Source: Xylanibacter rodentium (GTDB lineage Bacteria > Bacteroidota > Bacteroidia > Bacteroidales > Bacteroidaceae). From it: a stretch of 64,000 nucleotides of DNA. Location of the stretch: positions 62,001-126,000 of the forward strand of contig NZ_JABKKE010000007.1 in NCBI RefSeq assembly GCF_013166575.1. Direction: 5' to 3'. The first letter of the stretch is position 1; each line of letters begins with the position of its first letter. The translations under genes were made by a program, and so were the position numbers. The notes beneath the pieces are model-generated. The model saw nothing but the letters and a program-made list of their open reading frames with translations, did no database searches and was not told the DNA's origin. This document shows, one piece after another, positions 1-9,633 of this stretch.

Positions 1-964
1 TAAAAGAATGATTTGGACGCTGATTCGACAAAAAAACAGTATGAAATCCGGCTTCACGGAAAGCCGTGATGATGCTTTTTTCACGATATATCCGGTCATA
101 ATCCTCTGCCGAAGCGGCAGAAAGGAGCATTGGGACACTTTTGTGTGTTGTGTTGGACTGTGTTATAACATCAGTAAACACCGTAAGTCCCGATGCAGCA
201 GAAAGCAGCGGAGTTGTATCACGGTCATAACCATAAATTCCGAAATTCATGGCACGGGCAGTCTCCCCCACCACAAGTACATATATCTCTGCACTGCCAG
301 GATCGTGTACAGACCGTGCCCCGAAAGAGAATCCGGCTGATGTCTTCTCATAATCAGACGTGGCTTTGGCCCGATCCACAGCCAGCACAAGGTTGTAACA
401 CACATTCACGGGATACATGTCATTCTCCATTCTGTAATCCTTGTCGACAGAATATGCCACTGCAAGACACACAGCCCCTGCCATCACAGCCACAGCAGCA
501 GCCTTACGTTGACGTCTGATGAAAGCAGTGTCAAGTTCCTCTTTCCTTATGATCGAACATATACCCAGCACAAGTACCGGAATGTAGATGGCAACCACCG
601 TGACAATGGCCGGAACAAGATTGTCCAACAACTCAATAGCCTCATCGGCATTGGTTGTCACAAGATTCAGAAACATATCCACCGATATCACCGAGCGTCC
701 GAATAGATAAAGCAGAACAATCTGGAACGCGGCAAAGAACATGAGAGGAAACATCACCCATGCCATTATCCCCGGACGCCGGCCGAACGTCATAGCCAAC
801 CATACTGCCGACACAGGAAAAACCACATTGGCAACTTTTCCCGGCAGTGACATCATCTCTGTAAAGTCAAGGGCCATGTTAGGTATTGTCAGCACGATGA
901 CGGTGAGGATGAAAAGACACCTGGGTGATACGCACCAATTGTATATTTTACTAAAAAGCTTCAT
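1..964 (-). CDS. EptA-like phosphoethanolamine transferase (partial, cut by the window edge)
   Basis: Reading the reverse strand from ATG at 964 gives about 321 codons still open at base 1. The first ~165 residues hold several hydrophobic segments, as in the EptA/CptA inner membrane domain. They are followed by a periplasmic sulfatase-fold start with the motif VVGETARAMNFGIYGY and then DRDTTP; the Thr of GETAR is the phospho-carrying nucleophile in this family. Family members move phosphoethanolamine from phosphatidylethanolamine to lipid A or core sugars, which changes surface charge. The start codon overlaps the end of the Omp85-type gene by 14 bases, so translation is probably coupled. The C-terminal metal-binding half lies outside the window. 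The family call is firm; the acceptor is inferred. Confidence 0.85.
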   Translation of the reverse strand, partial: MKLFSKIYNWCVSPRCLFILTVIVLTIPNMALDFTEMMSLPGKVANVVFPVSAVWLAMTFGRRPGIMAWVMFPLMFFAAFQIVLLYLFGRSVISVDMFLNLVTTNADEAIELLDNLVPAIVTVVAIYIPVLVLGICSIIRKEELDTAFIRRQRKAAAVAVMAGAVCLAVAYSVDKDYRMENDMYPVNVCYNLVLAVDRAKATSDYEKTSAGFSFGARSVHDPGSAEIYVLVVGETARAMNFGIYGYDRDTTPLLSAASGLTVFTDVITQSNTTHKSVPMLLSAASAEDYDRIYREKSIITAFREAGFHTVFLSNQRPNHSF

Positions 965-2135
965 TTATGTTGAATATAAATCCTGACTGTCCACCCTTGC
1001 CCAAACCGTAATCGAGCCTTACATTCACATCCTTCTTGAACTCCCAACGGTAGCCTATACCGAAATTGGGAAGTATCCTGTCTGCACGCAGAGAACCGAA
1101 CTTTCCGAAAATAGTACCGGCCCCTGCCCATACGGCAATGCCGTTACGCTTCCAGACATGCTGCCTCAGTTCTGCCTGCATCTCTAACTTATGCTTGTCA
1201 CGGTAACGCCCTTCATAGTATCCACGCATGGAATAGGAATTTCCAAGACGTGCCATCATACTCCATGGCGGATTGCCGAAATTCATCTCTCCGCGAACAT
1301 CGGTGGCAAGAACAGCGCCGTGCCAAAGCCTGCCGTATACGTCCAAACGGACATTGGTGCTGCTGAAAACATGGCAGTTGCCAAGAACCCGCGGTCTGAA
1401 AATCTGTGACAGGTTCATATACATGCCTTTCTTAGGATTGGTCAGCACATCACGCAAATCATATACAAACGACACTCCAATACCTACATTCCATGTGGTT
1501 CGGTCCATACCTTCAAACATTTCGGGCCTCTCTATGTCCGCTCCACGCACATAGTCTAAAGCAATAGACGGGCCGAGATACATATTTCCGGCTATGCGGA
1601 ACATGAAACCGGCTTGTGTCTGAGCCTGCCACCGCTCCATTTTGCTCTCGTTGGCATCGTTATTGCCCTTTTCGTAGCCAATGCCCCAATACTTGCATGG
1701 AAAGGAATAGAAATAGGCGGTGTATTCCAGACGGTATCTGTCTTTAGGGAAAATATGCGTGCCGCGGACTCCAAGCATATAGAATCCCACGGTAGACACA
1801 TCGCCGAACAGACTCACATTGGACGGAGGCAAGAGCGTATCCCGGCGGTCGGCACGGTAAAGTCCGGCAGCGACAAGCCCTAAACCGAACTTTGTGTCGG
1901 TGCTGTAATGCGGGCCTCCGATGATACTGAAGTCAAACTTCTTGTACTCCTTGGGTTTGTTGGCCTCATTGAAATAGTCAAGCAGACGGTTTATCAGTCC
2001 GCGCTTATTCCACGTACTGTCATTCTGTGCCTTACTCTGTGCCACAACTTTACCATCTGCATAAGCTATATCTTCGGCAACAACTGTAGCTAAAGGCAGA
2101 ATTGCCAGCAATATGGGCAGAATTTTTCTTATCAT
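951..2135 (-). CDS. BamA/TamA (Omp85, D15-type) outer membrane barrel protein
   Basis: This 394-residue protein has an N-terminal signal peptide and then a chain of amphipathic beta strands ending in Phe, typical of an outer membrane barrel. The stretch NSYSMRGYYEGRYRDK contains the RGY signature of the Omp85 L6 loop, and the C-terminal strand ends INEAF. No POTRA repeats are visible between the signal and the barrel; only about 45 charged residues separate them, so this is a short barrel-only member rather than BamA itself. The start overlaps the stop of the PCMD gene by one base, and its end overlaps the transferase start, giving a three-gene operon. A role in surface assembly or as a lipase-like barrel is possible; the substrate is unknown. 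Confidence 0.8.
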   Translation of the reverse strand: MIRKILPILLAILPLATVVAEDIAYADGKVVAQSKAQNDSTWNKRGLINRLLDYFNEANKPKEYKKFDFSIIGGPHYSTDTKFGLGLVAAGLYRADRRDTLLPPSNVSLFGDVSTVGFYMLGVRGTHIFPKDRYRLEYTAYFYSFPCKYWGIGYEKGNNDANESKMERWQAQTQAGFMFRIAGNMYLGPSIALDYVRGADIERPEMFEGMDRTTWNVGIGVSFVYDLRDVLTNPKKGMYMNLSQIFRPRVLGNCHVFSSTNVRLDVYGRLWHGAVLATDVRGEMNFGNPPWSMMARLGNSYSMRGYYEGRYRDKHKLEMQAELRQHVWKRNGIAVWAGAGTIFGKFGSLRADRILPNFGIGYRWEFKKDVNVRLDYGLGKGGQSGFIFNINEAF

Positions 2136-3106
2136 CAGTACACCAATTTCACATTATCCACCCACAGCGTGTTACCAGGCGTACCTATATACGCACCTCC
2201 ATGACTCGACGCAAACTGTAACGCCATGTGTGTGGGACACTCGTCGGCCTTGGCCCATCCCGTCTCAACCACGGATACGCTTTTACCCTTGCTGTTGCGG
2301 GCGTAGTCACCGTTGCGCAGTCCCATCAGCTCGGCGTCGTAGCCAATCATCTTGGTTATGTCACCGTAGTGTATCTTGTAGGTGGCGCCGTTCACCCATC
2401 CGTCTGTCGTCTTGCCGTATTTCACAACCATAGTACCCACGCGCTTGGCCGTGATATTTCCATTGGCATCCTCCGACCGCTTCTGCAGTACAAACACAGC
2501 TACAGCATAGTCTTGCCCCAGCACTGTGCTCTTGCTGCTGAAACCAGTCTGCTTGATGCGGTTCCTATCGCCAGGCACCAGCACTTTATAATCAAACTTC
2601 AAGGCCTTTGGGCGACCGGTGAATGGTATGCCCCAGTTAAGATTCTTCGGGCCTTCCTTCGTCCCGGTGACAGGCTCGGCCATGTCGCCCAGATATAGTG
2701 AACCGGCGGCCAGCACCTTTATATTCATCAAGCCGAGCACCCTCACACTCTCTATGTGTGTGGTCAACTTGGCGCAATATCCGTTGTCGCGCTTGGCGCG
2801 TATCACCGAGCAATTGGTCTTAACCACACCCATCACTTTAGCCATTACGTTCGACGTGCCCCATGGTGAGCCTCCCAAATTGGTGTATGCCTTGTTGCCT
2901 TCAATAGTCTTGTCGGGACCTACTTCATAAAGTGTTTTGGTTTTGCCTCCGATTATAGCCGACTCGTGTATATTGCGTATCACCCAATGGTCCATATCGC
3001 CATATTTCAGCAACTCTTCCTTAACACCTTGCTGCGCGATTGACGGTATTACCGAAATGAATACTCCGGCAAGCAACATAACTGTAAGAGTTAATATTCT
3101 TTTCAT
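2135..3106 (-). CDS. Secreted PCMD-type (putative carbohydrate metabolism domain) protein
   Basis: The 323-residue protein starts MKRILTLTVMLLAG, a clear signal peptide ending near IPSIAQQ. The mature part is a beta-rich domain with WGIPFTGRPKALKFDYKV and, near the C-terminus, SSHGGAYIGTPGNTLWVDNVKLVY. Those are features of PCMD (PF13201) proteins, beta-sandwich putative glycan-binding modules found in Bacteroidetes. I chose the ATG at 3106 rather than an in-frame codon at 3148 because a -7 promoter element lies at 3135-3142 and leaves a 20-odd base leader. It is first gene of the operon with the Omp85-type barrel and the EptA-like enzyme. The biochemical role is unknown. Confidence 0.75.
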   Translation of the reverse strand: MKRILTLTVMLLAGVFISVIPSIAQQGVKEELLKYGDMDHWVIRNIHESAIIGGKTKTLYEVGPDKTIEGNKAYTNLGGSPWGTSNVMAKVMGVVKTNCSVIRAKRDNGYCAKLTTHIESVRVLGLMNIKVLAAGSLYLGDMAEPVTGTKEGPKNLNWGIPFTGRPKALKFDYKVLVPGDRNRIKQTGFSSKSTVLGQDYAVAVFVLQKRSEDANGNITAKRVGTMVVKYGKTTDGWVNGATYKIHYGDITKMIGYDAELMGLRNGDYARNSKGKSVSVVETGWAKADECPTHMALQFASSHGGAYIGTPGNTLWVDNVKLVY

Positions 3107-3134
3107 GCTACCTGACTTTGAGAATAATTTCAGG

Positions 3135-3142
3135 CAAAGATA
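3135..3142 (-). promoter_or_regulatory. -7 promoter element for the PCMD-Omp85-EptA operon
   Basis: The reverse strand reads TATCTTTGCC, a match to the Bacteroidetes TAnnTTTG element. It lies about 30 bases before the ATG at 3106. The -33 element is weak. Confidence 0.65.
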
Positions 3143-3289
3143 CAGCAATTAAAATGAATCAGAAAACTATTTGCAACAAATCGGTTTTCAATCTCTTAAA
3201 ATTTGTATCTATTAACAATAATACAATGGGAAGCACCATGAATAGCAAATATTTGAACTGGCAACAGCACCGTTATACGACTTGAAACT

Positions 3290-3369
3290 AAAGTCAATAA
3301 CATTACTCGGTAAAGTCAATAAGATTAGTGAGTAAAGTTATTGACTTTACCGAGTAATATTATTAACCT
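3290..3369. repeat. 22-bp repeat, two direct units plus one inverted unit forming a hairpin
   Basis: Two tandem 22-base units beginning GTCAATAA are followed by an inverted unit. Bases 3302-3322 and 3338-3358 are perfect 21-base inverted repeats around a 15-base spacer, and the match continues outwards with two mismatches. The same unit occurs in direct array at 31227-31314. Confidence 0.85.
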
Positions 3370-3557
3370 TATTTTCAAATGCGGCCAAAGTCATAATTGC
3401 AAACGGGAAAAAAGTCATGCAGCGGCGTAGACAAACGGAAGGAGGCGCAACGAGAGTCTTTATTGTATCACGACAAAAAGCCCGCTATACAGTAATATAA
3501 CAATGTGCAATGCCGCCTTGTATAGCAAACATTATAACGATGTATATAGCGTTGAAA

Positions 3558-3589
3558 CTTGTAAAACAGCGCACTAAAAGCTATCTTTG
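3558..3589 (+). promoter_or_regulatory. Promoter of the HU-like gene
   Basis: A CTTG at 3558-3561 and TATCTTTG at 3582-3589, 20 bases apart, match the Bacteroidetes -33/-7 pattern. Transcription would start near 3595, giving a leader of about 50 bases. Confidence 0.7.
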
Positions 3590-3646
3590 CACCGTTGAAA
3601 GACAACAAACTTAATTAATAATCATTTTAAAAGAACCATAAAAACC

Positions 3647-4075
3647 ATGGCAATAGAAATCAGATTGAAGAAGTACAAGAACAAAACAAAGAGTTCATAT
3701 GGCAAATGGTATGCCCAAACAGTGACACTGGGCACGGTAGGAACGAAAGAGATAGCGCAACATATATGCCAAAACTCGTCGTTCACCGAGGGCGACGTGC
3801 TTGGTGTTCTCCAGCAGTTGACCGGAGAGATGCAGCGCGCATTGCAAAGCGGTATGGCAGTAAGAATGGACGGCATAGGCCGATTCCGTATCGTGGCCGA
3901 AAGCGTTGGGGTGAGAAACCAGTCCGACTTCAACATTCAAAAACACATCAAGGGCGTAAGAATAAAGTTTTTGGCCGAGGGACACAGAGACGCCATAACA
4001 TGGAAAGTTATACGCCCGATGACCGTAAACTCGAACGTATCAAAAAAAATTTGGACTATTCCAATTAAGAATTGA
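3647..4075 (+). CDS. HU-like DNA-binding protein (Bacteroidetes HU-HIG type)
   Basis: The 142-residue protein resembles the histone-like HU family variant common in Bacteroidales. It has an N-terminal strand region (MAIEIRLKKYKNK), then HU-like helices with TKEIAQHICQNSSFTEGDVLGVLQQL, and the strand segment GMAVRMDGIGRFRIVAES. Such proteins bind and bend DNA in the nucleoid; many copies per genome are normal. The first residues ATGGCA sit after a promoter and about 50 bases of leader. The C-terminal residues IPIKN are encoded by the first bases of the 39-base inverted repeat that follows, so the repeat may have altered the original C-terminus. It is transcribed alone, convergent with PBP1A. 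Confidence 0.8.
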   Translation: MAIEIRLKKYKNKTKSSYGKWYAQTVTLGTVGTKEIAQHICQNSSFTEGDVLGVLQQLTGEMQRALQSGMAVRMDGIGRFRIVAESVGVRNQSDFNIQKHIKGVRIKFLAEGHRDAITWKVIRPMTVNSNVSKKIWTIPIKN

Positions 4076-4169
4076 TAATTGAGAATTTATAATTGATAAT
4101 TATGATTAGCACTGTGTGGCGATACGGTAGTAATCATAATTATCAATTATAAATTCTCAATTATCAATT
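4070..4169. repeat. 39-base perfect inverted repeat between convergent genes (bidirectional terminator or MITE-like)
   Basis: Bases 4070-4108 are an exact reverse complement of 4131-4169, around a 22-base loop (4109-4130). The arms are very AT-rich and built from AATTGATAATT-like segments. It lies between the stop of the HU-like gene and the stop of PBP1A. Confidence 0.9.
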
Positions 4170-4177
4170 TGAAAGAA

Positions 4178-6520
4178 CTACTCGAACACCTCCTCTATAT
4201 CTATCATCTCATCGCTAACCTCTGTCATTCCGCCGTCGTCAGCACTTTCATCGTAAGACTCACAAGGATCGTAATCACTCGGCAAGTCAAAGACTGCATT
4301 TTCGTTATACCCCAAACGCTTGTCGGCAAAAACACTGCGCATATAATAGGCGAATATAGGCAAGGCCATAGTGGCACCCTGCCCCATCGTCATAGTGTCG
4401 AAGTGAATGTCGCGGTCGTCTCCTCCCACCCATACGCCACTGACGAGTGTCGGGGTCACACCCATAAACCATGCATCACTGTTCTTATTTGTTGTACCGG
4501 TCTTGCCACCGATATCCCCCTTCAGATTATATTTGAAGCGCAGACGTCCGGCCGTACCGCCGTTTACAACACCTTTCAGCATGTAAAGCATCTTGTGGGC
4601 ACTCTCCTCGCTAATGACCTCGTTCATACGCGGCTGAAATTGTGTTATCAGATTACCCTCATTGTCCTCTATACGAGTGACGAAAAGCGGGGCGCTGCGT
4701 ATGCCGTGATTCACAAAAGCCGTGTATGCGCTCACCATCTCTGCCACTGAAATGTCGCAAGGTCCGAGACACAATGACATGGAAGGATGGATTTCGGGAT
4801 TACGTATGCCATATTCGTGCAACAGATCGACAAATGCCTCAGGTTGCAGTTTGTCCATAAGATATGCCGATATCCAGTTGTTGGACTGGGCCAGTCCCCA
4901 CTTCAGCGTCACCAGTTCCCCATAGCGGCTGTGACCGGAGTTGCGCGGAGTCCACGGTTTGCCTGCGACAATGTATGTCTGCTGTACGTTGGGGACTTTG
5001 TCGCACGGCGAGAATCCGTTTTCCATGGCAAGCGAATACAGGAAAGGCTTGATTGTAGAACCCACCTGACGGCGGCCTTCCATGCACATGTCATAATTGA
5101 AATGTATGAAATCAAGACCACCGACATATGCCTTTACCGCTCCATTCTGCGGACTCATACTCATGAACCCGCACCGCAAAAACGACTTGTAATAACGTAT
5201 GGAGTCCATCGGTGTCATCACAGTGTCTATCTCCCCATGATATGTAAATACCGACATTTCGGTTGGTGTACGGAATGCCTTCTTTATCTCTTCCTCAGAG
5301 GCTCCGGCTGACTTCATGGCACGATAACGCTCGCTCTGATTCACCGAACGTGCAAGTATCCTACGCACCTGTTCGGCCGTAAGGGCACCGGTGAATGGAG
5401 CGTTTGGCTTCTTTCGGTTTTCACGGTTGAAAGCCGGCTGAAGAAACTTCACCACATGATCGTAAACAGCCTTCTCGGCATATTCCTGCATACGCGAGTC
5501 GATGGTCGTATAGAATTTCAGTCCGTCGGTATAGACATTGTACGGCTCTCCGTTCTTCTTGAAATTCTTGTTGCACCAGCCATAAAGCGGGTCTGTCTCC
5601 CAATTGATGGAGTCCTGATGATACTTCACATAGTTCCACGACGGATAGTCGCTACGCTCTGGCTTCTTGGCCATTACATAACGACGCAGAAAATCGCGGA
5701 AATACGTAGCGATACCATCCTTATGGTCTGAGACGTGAAAATTGAGATTGAGCGGCTCGGCCGAATATTTTTCATACTGTGCATCCGTGATATAACCGGC
5801 CTTCTGCATCTGCATCAGCACAACGTTACGACGGTCGCGGCTTCGCTCCGGATGTCGCACTGGATTGTAATATGAAGGATTCTTACAAAGTCCGATAAGC
5901 GTAGCCGCCTCGTTGACAGTAAGATCGCGGGGCTCCTTGCCGAAATAAGTATTGGCAGCGGTTTTTATTCCCACGGCATTATGCAGGAAATCAAAATAAT
6001 TGAGGTAGAGAGCTATAATCTCATCCTTGGTGTATGTACGCTCCAGATTTACGGCGATAACCCACTCTATCGGTTTCTGCATCAGCCTTTCGGTTACACT
6101 ATGCGCCTTGACGGAATACAACTGCTTGGCCAGCTGCTGCGTTATGGTAGAGCCGCCTCCGGCGCTGACCTGTCCGAAGATGCCACGCTTCACGACAGCG
6201 CGGCCAAGAGCAAAGAAGTCAATGCCCGAATGCTCATAAAAGCGTACGTCTTCGGTGGCCACAAGCGCTTCAACAATATGCGGGGAAAACTGTGAATAGT
6301 CTACACATACTCGATTCTCCTTATTATAATTCCACGTGCCCATCACTTTACCATCGGCCGAAATCACCTGTGTAGCAAAGCGATTGATAGGATTCTGCAA
6401 GTCCTCAATAGGTGGCATATATCCTATCCATCCTTTCGATATTGCATAAAAGGCACCGGCGGCGCCAAGTACGACAACAGCAAGCAGAGACCACAGAAAA
6501 TGAACAAAAATCTTTCTCAT
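4178..6520 (-). CDS. pbp1A: Penicillin-binding protein 1A, bifunctional peptidoglycan glycosyltransferase/transpeptidase
   Basis: The 780-residue class A PBP has one N-terminal membrane segment (about residues 5-27). The GT51 domain follows, with catalytic Glu90 in [26 protein letters not shown] at 121-132 and [10 protein letters not shown]. The transpeptidase domain has the nucleophile Ser488 in GSTIKPF, the SNN motif at 546-548 and KTGTT at 673-677. It polymerises lipid II and cross-links peptides at the outer face of the inner membrane. The C-terminus is acidic. All catalytic motifs are intact and the length is normal. It has its own promoter at 6560-6567, divergent from pyrB, and ends facing the HU-like gene. 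Confidence 0.97.
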   Translation of the reverse strand: MRKIFVHFLWSLLAVVVLGAAGAFYAISKGWIGYMPPIEDLQNPINRFATQVISADGKVMGTWNYNKENRVCVDYSQFSPHIVEALVATEDVRFYEHSGIDFFALGRAVVKRGIFGQVSAGGGSTITQQLAKQLYSVKAHSVTERLMQKPIEWVIAVNLERTYTKDEIIALYLNYFDFLHNAVGIKTAANTYFGKEPRDLTVNEAATLIGLCKNPSYYNPVRHPERSRDRRNVVLMQMQKAGYITDAQYEKYSAEPLNLNFHVSDHKDGIATYFRDFLRRYVMAKKPERSDYPSWNYVKYHQDSINWETDPLYGWCNKNFKKNGEPYNVYTDGLKFYTTIDSRMQEYAEKAVYDHVVKFLQPAFNRENRKKPNAPFTGALTAEQVRRILARSVNQSERYRAMKSAGASEEEIKKAFRTPTEMSVFTYHGEIDTVMTPMDSIRYYKSFLRCGFMSMSPQNGAVKAYVGGLDFIHFNYDMCMEGRRQVGSTIKPFLYSLAMENGFSPCDKVPNVQQTYIVAGKPWTPRNSGHSRYGELVTLKWGLAQSNNWISAYLMDKLQPEAFVDLLHEYGIRNPEIHPSMSLCLGPCDISVAEMVSAYTAFVNHGIRSAPLFVTRIEDNEGNLITQFQPRMNEVISEESAHKMLYMLKGVVNGGTAGRLRFKYNLKGDIGGKTGTTNKNSDAWFMGVTPTLVSGVWVGGDDRDIHFDTMTMGQGATMALPIFAYYMRSVFADKRLGYNENAVFDLPSDYDPCESYDESADDGGMTEVSDEMIDIEEVFE

Positions 6521-6559
6521 TTCTCAGAATATTCGTCTATCTTTCTTTTTATATCCGTG

Positions 6560-6567
6560 CAAAAATA
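6560..6567 (-). promoter_or_regulatory. -7 element of the PBP1A promoter
   Basis: The reverse strand reads TATTTTTGCAC, about 40 bases before the ATG at 6520, matching the TAnnTTTG consensus. Confidence 0.65.
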
Positions 6568-6642
6568 TATATTTTCGTTCATATATGGAAAAATAAAACA
6601 GATTTTCTACCGATTAACCATCTTTAAATCGGAAATAATGTG

Positions 6643-6650
6643 TAACTTAG
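6643..6650 (+). promoter_or_regulatory. -7 element before pyrB
   Basis: TAACTTAG is a seven-of-eight match to TAnnTTTG about 33 bases before the pyrB ATG. It shows that in-frame codons upstream of about 6655 cannot be the start. Confidence 0.5.
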
Positions 6651-6682
6651 CGCTCAAAATCAAAAACAACTTTACAGAAGGA

Positions 6683-7633
6683 ATGGAAAAGCATGATTTT
6701 GTGACTATTGCCAACATCAGCAAGGAAAAAATCCTTTATATGATAAAGATGGCACAAGAGTTTGAGAAACATCCCAACAGGGAAATCCTGAAAGGCAAGG
6801 TTGTTGCCACACTGTTCTTCGAGCCTTCCACACGCACACGACTGAGTTTTGAGACAGCAGCCAACCGTCTCGGCGCACGCGTCATCGGATTTGCCGACCC
6901 GAAGATAACAAGCGGGACGAAAGGCGAGACCCTGAAAGATACCATACTTATGGTGGCCAACTACGCTGACGTAATCGTAATGCGCCATTATATAGAAGGA
7001 GCCGCACAGTATGCAAGCGAGGTGTCACCGGTGTCCATCGTCAACGCCGGCGACGGAGCCCACCAGCACCCGTCACAGTGTATGCTCGACCTTTATTCAA
7101 TATACAAGACACAAGGCACACTCGAAAACCTGAACATATATCTCGTCGGCGACTTGAAATACGGACGAACCGTCCACTCGCTCATAATGGCCATGCGCCA
7201 CTTCAACCCGACGTTCCATTTCGTAGCACCGACGGAACTTGCCATGCCCAACGAATACAAGATATACTGTCAGGAACATGGCATCAAATACGAGGAACAC
7301 ACAGACTTCAACGAAAAACTCATCTCCGACGCCGACATCCTATATATGACCCGAGTTCAGAAAGAACGTTTCTCGGACCTGATGGAATATGAACGGGTAA
7401 AGAACGTGTATATATTGCACAACGACATGCTGGCCGGAGCCAAACCAAACCTTAAAATACTTCATCCGCTGCCACGCGTAAACGAGATAGCATATGATGT
7501 GGACGACAATCCACATGCATACTACATACAACAGGCCGGCAACGGACTATTTGCACGTCAGGCCATATTCTGCGACGTACTCGGACTGACACTCGATGAC
7601 GTAATAAACGATAAAACAATAATCAATCCTTGA
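6683..7633 (+). CDS. pyrB: Aspartate carbamoyltransferase catalytic subunit
   Basis: The 316-residue protein catalyses carbamoyl phosphate plus aspartate to carbamoyl aspartate, the first committed step of pyrimidine synthesis. The carbamoyl-phosphate loop [13 protein letters not shown] and the C-terminal HPLPRVNEI are intact, as is the 80s-loop-type segment [11 protein letters not shown]. The frame stays open to 6500, but the start at MEKHDFVTI (6683) fits the family length and lies downstream of the promoter. pyrI follows after 33 bases, so the two form the dodecameric ATCase together. Confidence 0.97.
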   Translation: MEKHDFVTIANISKEKILYMIKMAQEFEKHPNREILKGKVVATLFFEPSTRTRLSFETAANRLGARVIGFADPKITSGTKGETLKDTILMVANYADVIVMRHYIEGAAQYASEVSPVSIVNAGDGAHQHPSQCMLDLYSIYKTQGTLENLNIYLVGDLKYGRTVHSLIMAMRHFNPTFHFVAPTELAMPNEYKIYCQEHGIKYEEHTDFNEKLISDADILYMTRVQKERFSDLMEYERVKNVYILHNDMLAGAKPNLKILHPLPRVNEIAYDVDDNPHAYYIQQAGNGLFARQAIFCDVLGLTLDDVINDKTIINP

Positions 7634-7666
7634 TTAATTCCTGGGACTGAAGTTAAACATAACGAT

Positions 7667-8122
7667 ATGAACAAGAATGAAATGCTTGTGGCCGCAATAC
7701 AGAACGGCACGGTGATAGACCATATTCCGACGGAAAAGACATATCAGGTGGTCAGCCTGCTCAAACTCGAGGAGTTGACCACACAAGTGACGATAGGCTA
7801 CAACTACCACTCAAAGAAACTCACCCGAAAGGGAATTATCAAAGTGGAAGACAAGTTCTTCACCGACGAAGAGATATCGCGCCTGTCAGTGGTAGCACCA
7901 AACATAGTACTCAACATTATACGCGACTATGAAGTGGTGGAAAAGAAAACGGTGACCACACCGGACGAACTGACCGGAATTGTAAAGTGCAACAACCCCA
8001 AGTGCATCACCAACAACGAACCGATGAGAACACTTTTCCATGTCACAGACAAGGAGCACGGCACCCTGAAATGCCATTACTGTGAGAAAGAGCAGGATAT
8101 AGACAAGGTGGAATTGATATAA
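7667..8122 (+). CDS. pyrI: Aspartate carbamoyltransferase regulatory subunit
   Basis: The 151-residue protein has the nucleotide-binding N-terminal domain (from about residue 5, [14 protein letters not shown]) and a C-terminal zinc ribbon with four cysteines, CNNPKC and, about 25 residues on, CHYC. It gives ATCase its allosteric control by CTP and ATP. It follows pyrB by 33 bases in the same transcript. The last codons form the left arm of a terminator hairpin. Confidence 0.97.
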   Translation: MNKNEMLVAAIQNGTVIDHIPTEKTYQVVSLLKLEELTTQVTIGYNYHSKKLTRKGIIKVEDKFFTDEEISRLSVVAPNIVLNIIRDYEVVEKKTVTTPDELTGIVKCNNPKCITNNEPMRTLFHVTDKEHGTLKCHYCEKEQDIDKVELI

Positions 8123-8156
8123 ATTCCACCTTGTTCCGTTATTCCACCTTGTTTTT
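8103..8156 (+). terminator. pyrBI terminator with a duplicated right arm
   Basis: The left arm at 8103-8115, inside the end of pyrI, can pair perfectly with 8122-8134. It can also pair with a second near-copy at 8141-8152, which is followed by a run of T. Confidence 0.75.
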
Positions 8157-8180
8157 ATTGCATAGCTAAGAAATAATAAC

Positions 8181-8188
8181 TAATTTTG
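8181..8188 (+). promoter_or_regulatory. -7 element of the glyA promoter
   Basis: TAATTTTGC matches TAnnTTTG and lies 55 bases before the glyA ATG. Confidence 0.7.
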
Positions 8189-8243
8189 CAACGGCTGTTT
8201 TTATACAGGATAATAATCATCAAATATATAACATTCTGAAACA

Positions 8244-9524
8244 ATGAAAAGAGATCAAGAGATTTTTGACCTTATCGAGAAAGAGCATCAGCGTCAGCTT
8301 AAAGGCATTGAACTCATCGCATCAGAAAACTTTGTAAGTGACGAGGTTATGGAAGCCATGGGTTCCTATCTTACCAACAAGTATGCCGAAGGATATCCCG
8401 GAAAACGCTACTATGGCGGTTGCGGTGTGGTGGACCAGGTAGAACAGCTCGCCATCGACCGCGTATGCAAACTCTTCGGTGCGGAGTACGCCAACGTGCA
8501 GCCCCACTCCGGAGCACAGGCCAACGCCGCCGTACTGCTTGCCGTACTAAATCCCGGTGATACGTTCCTCGGCCTCAACCTTGCCCACGGCGGACATCTT
8601 TCACACGGTTCGGCTGTCAACACATCGGGCATTCTGTACAAGGCCGTCGGTTACGACCTCAACCCCGAGACCGGACGCGTGGACTACGACCAGATGGAAA
8701 AGCTCGCACTGGAGAACAAGCCGAAACTCATCATTGGCGGAGGTTCGGCATACAGCCGTGAATGGGACTACAAACGCATGCGCGAGATTGCAGACAAGGT
8801 CGGAGCTCTACTGATGATAGACATGGCACACCCCGCAGGACTCATAGCTGCCGGACTGCTTGACAACCCCGTGAAATATGCCCACATAGTCACCTCCACA
8901 ACCCACAAGACCCTGCGCGGCCCGCGTGGCGGTATAATCCTAATGGGCAAGGACTTCGAGAACCCATGGGGCCTCACCACACCAAAAGGACAGGTGAAGA
9001 TGATGAGCCAGCTGCTCAACTCAGCCGTATTCCCCGGACAGCAAGGCGGCCCGCTCGAACACGTCATCGCAGCCAAAGCCGTAGCTTTCGGAGAAGCGCT
9101 GCAACCGGAGTTCAAAGAATGGGCAGCACAGGTACAGAAAAACGCCAAAGTACTGGCCGATGAATTGACCAGGCGTGGCTTCACCATCGTCAGCGGTGGC
9201 ACCGACAACCACTCCATGCTCGTAGACCTGCGCTCCAAATATCCCGAGCTTACAGGCAAGGTGGCCGAGAACGCCCTCGTAGCTGCCGACATCACCGTAA
9301 ACAAGAACATGGTGCCATTCGACAGCCGCAGCGCATTCCAGACCAGCGGCATACGCCTCGGCACTCCGGCTATAACCACACGTGGTGCAAAGGAAGACTT
9401 GATGGTGCTCATCGCCGAACTCATCGAGGAAGTACTCAACGACCCGGAAAACGAAGAGGTGATAGCAAACGTACGTGCACGTGTCAATGAAACAATGAAG
9501 AACTATCCGCTGTTTGCATATTGA
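8244..9524 (+). CDS. glyA: Serine hydroxymethyltransferase
   Basis: The 426-residue PLP enzyme converts serine and tetrahydrofolate to glycine and methylene-tetrahydrofolate, the main one-carbon source. The N-terminus has [20 protein letters not shown] and [15 protein letters not shown]. The PLP lysine lies in the motif [15 protein letters not shown], and the C-terminus has [14 protein letters not shown]. Length and motifs are normal. It is transcribed alone from its own promoter and ends in a strong hairpin shared with the convergent GH51 gene. Confidence 0.98.
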   Translation: MKRDQEIFDLIEKEHQRQLKGIELIASENFVSDEVMEAMGSYLTNKYAEGYPGKRYYGGCGVVDQVEQLAIDRVCKLFGAEYANVQPHSGAQANAAVLLAVLNPGDTFLGLNLAHGGHLSHGSAVNTSGILYKAVGYDLNPETGRVDYDQMEKLALENKPKLIIGGGSAYSREWDYKRMREIADKVGALLMIDMAHPAGLIAAGLLDNPVKYAHIVTSTTHKTLRGPRGGIILMGKDFENPWGLTTPKGQVKMMSQLLNSAVFPGQQGGPLEHVIAAKAVAFGEALQPEFKEWAAQVQKNAKVLADELTRRGFTIVSGGTDNHSMLVDLRSKYPELTGKVAENALVAADITVNKNMVPFDSRSAFQTSGIRLGTPAITTRGAKEDLMVLIAELIEEVLNDPENEEVIANVRARVNETMKNYPLFAY

Positions 9525-9549
9525 TAAATACCCAAACAAGGATATCCGA

Positions 9550-9615
9550 CACTAACGACCAAAAAGGGGCTCTGAGATACAATTGAATCTCAGAGCCCCT
9601 TTTTGGTCGTTAGTG
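9550..9615. terminator. Bidirectional terminator with a 29-base perfect stem
   Basis: Bases 9550-9578 are exactly complementary to 9587-9615 around the 8-base loop ACAATTGA. The stem includes AAAAAGGGGCTCTGAGAT, so a T run follows a GC-rich core in both directions. It lies between glyA and the GH51 gene. Confidence 0.9.
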
Positions 9616-9633
9616 ATTTCTCCTCCAAAAGAA

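Larger units (their letters stand above)
3107..3646. other. Intergenic region between divergent operons
   Basis: This 540-base spacer holds no supportable gene. It contains the reverse promoter at 3135-3142, the 22-bp repeat hairpin at 3290-3369 and the HU promoter at 3558-3589. I see nothing recognisable in 3380-3550. Confidence 0.6.

Noticed and set aside
8..986. Several short forward frames at the left edge
   Set aside because: They are antisense to the EptA-like gene, which has clear catalytic motifs on the reverse strand.
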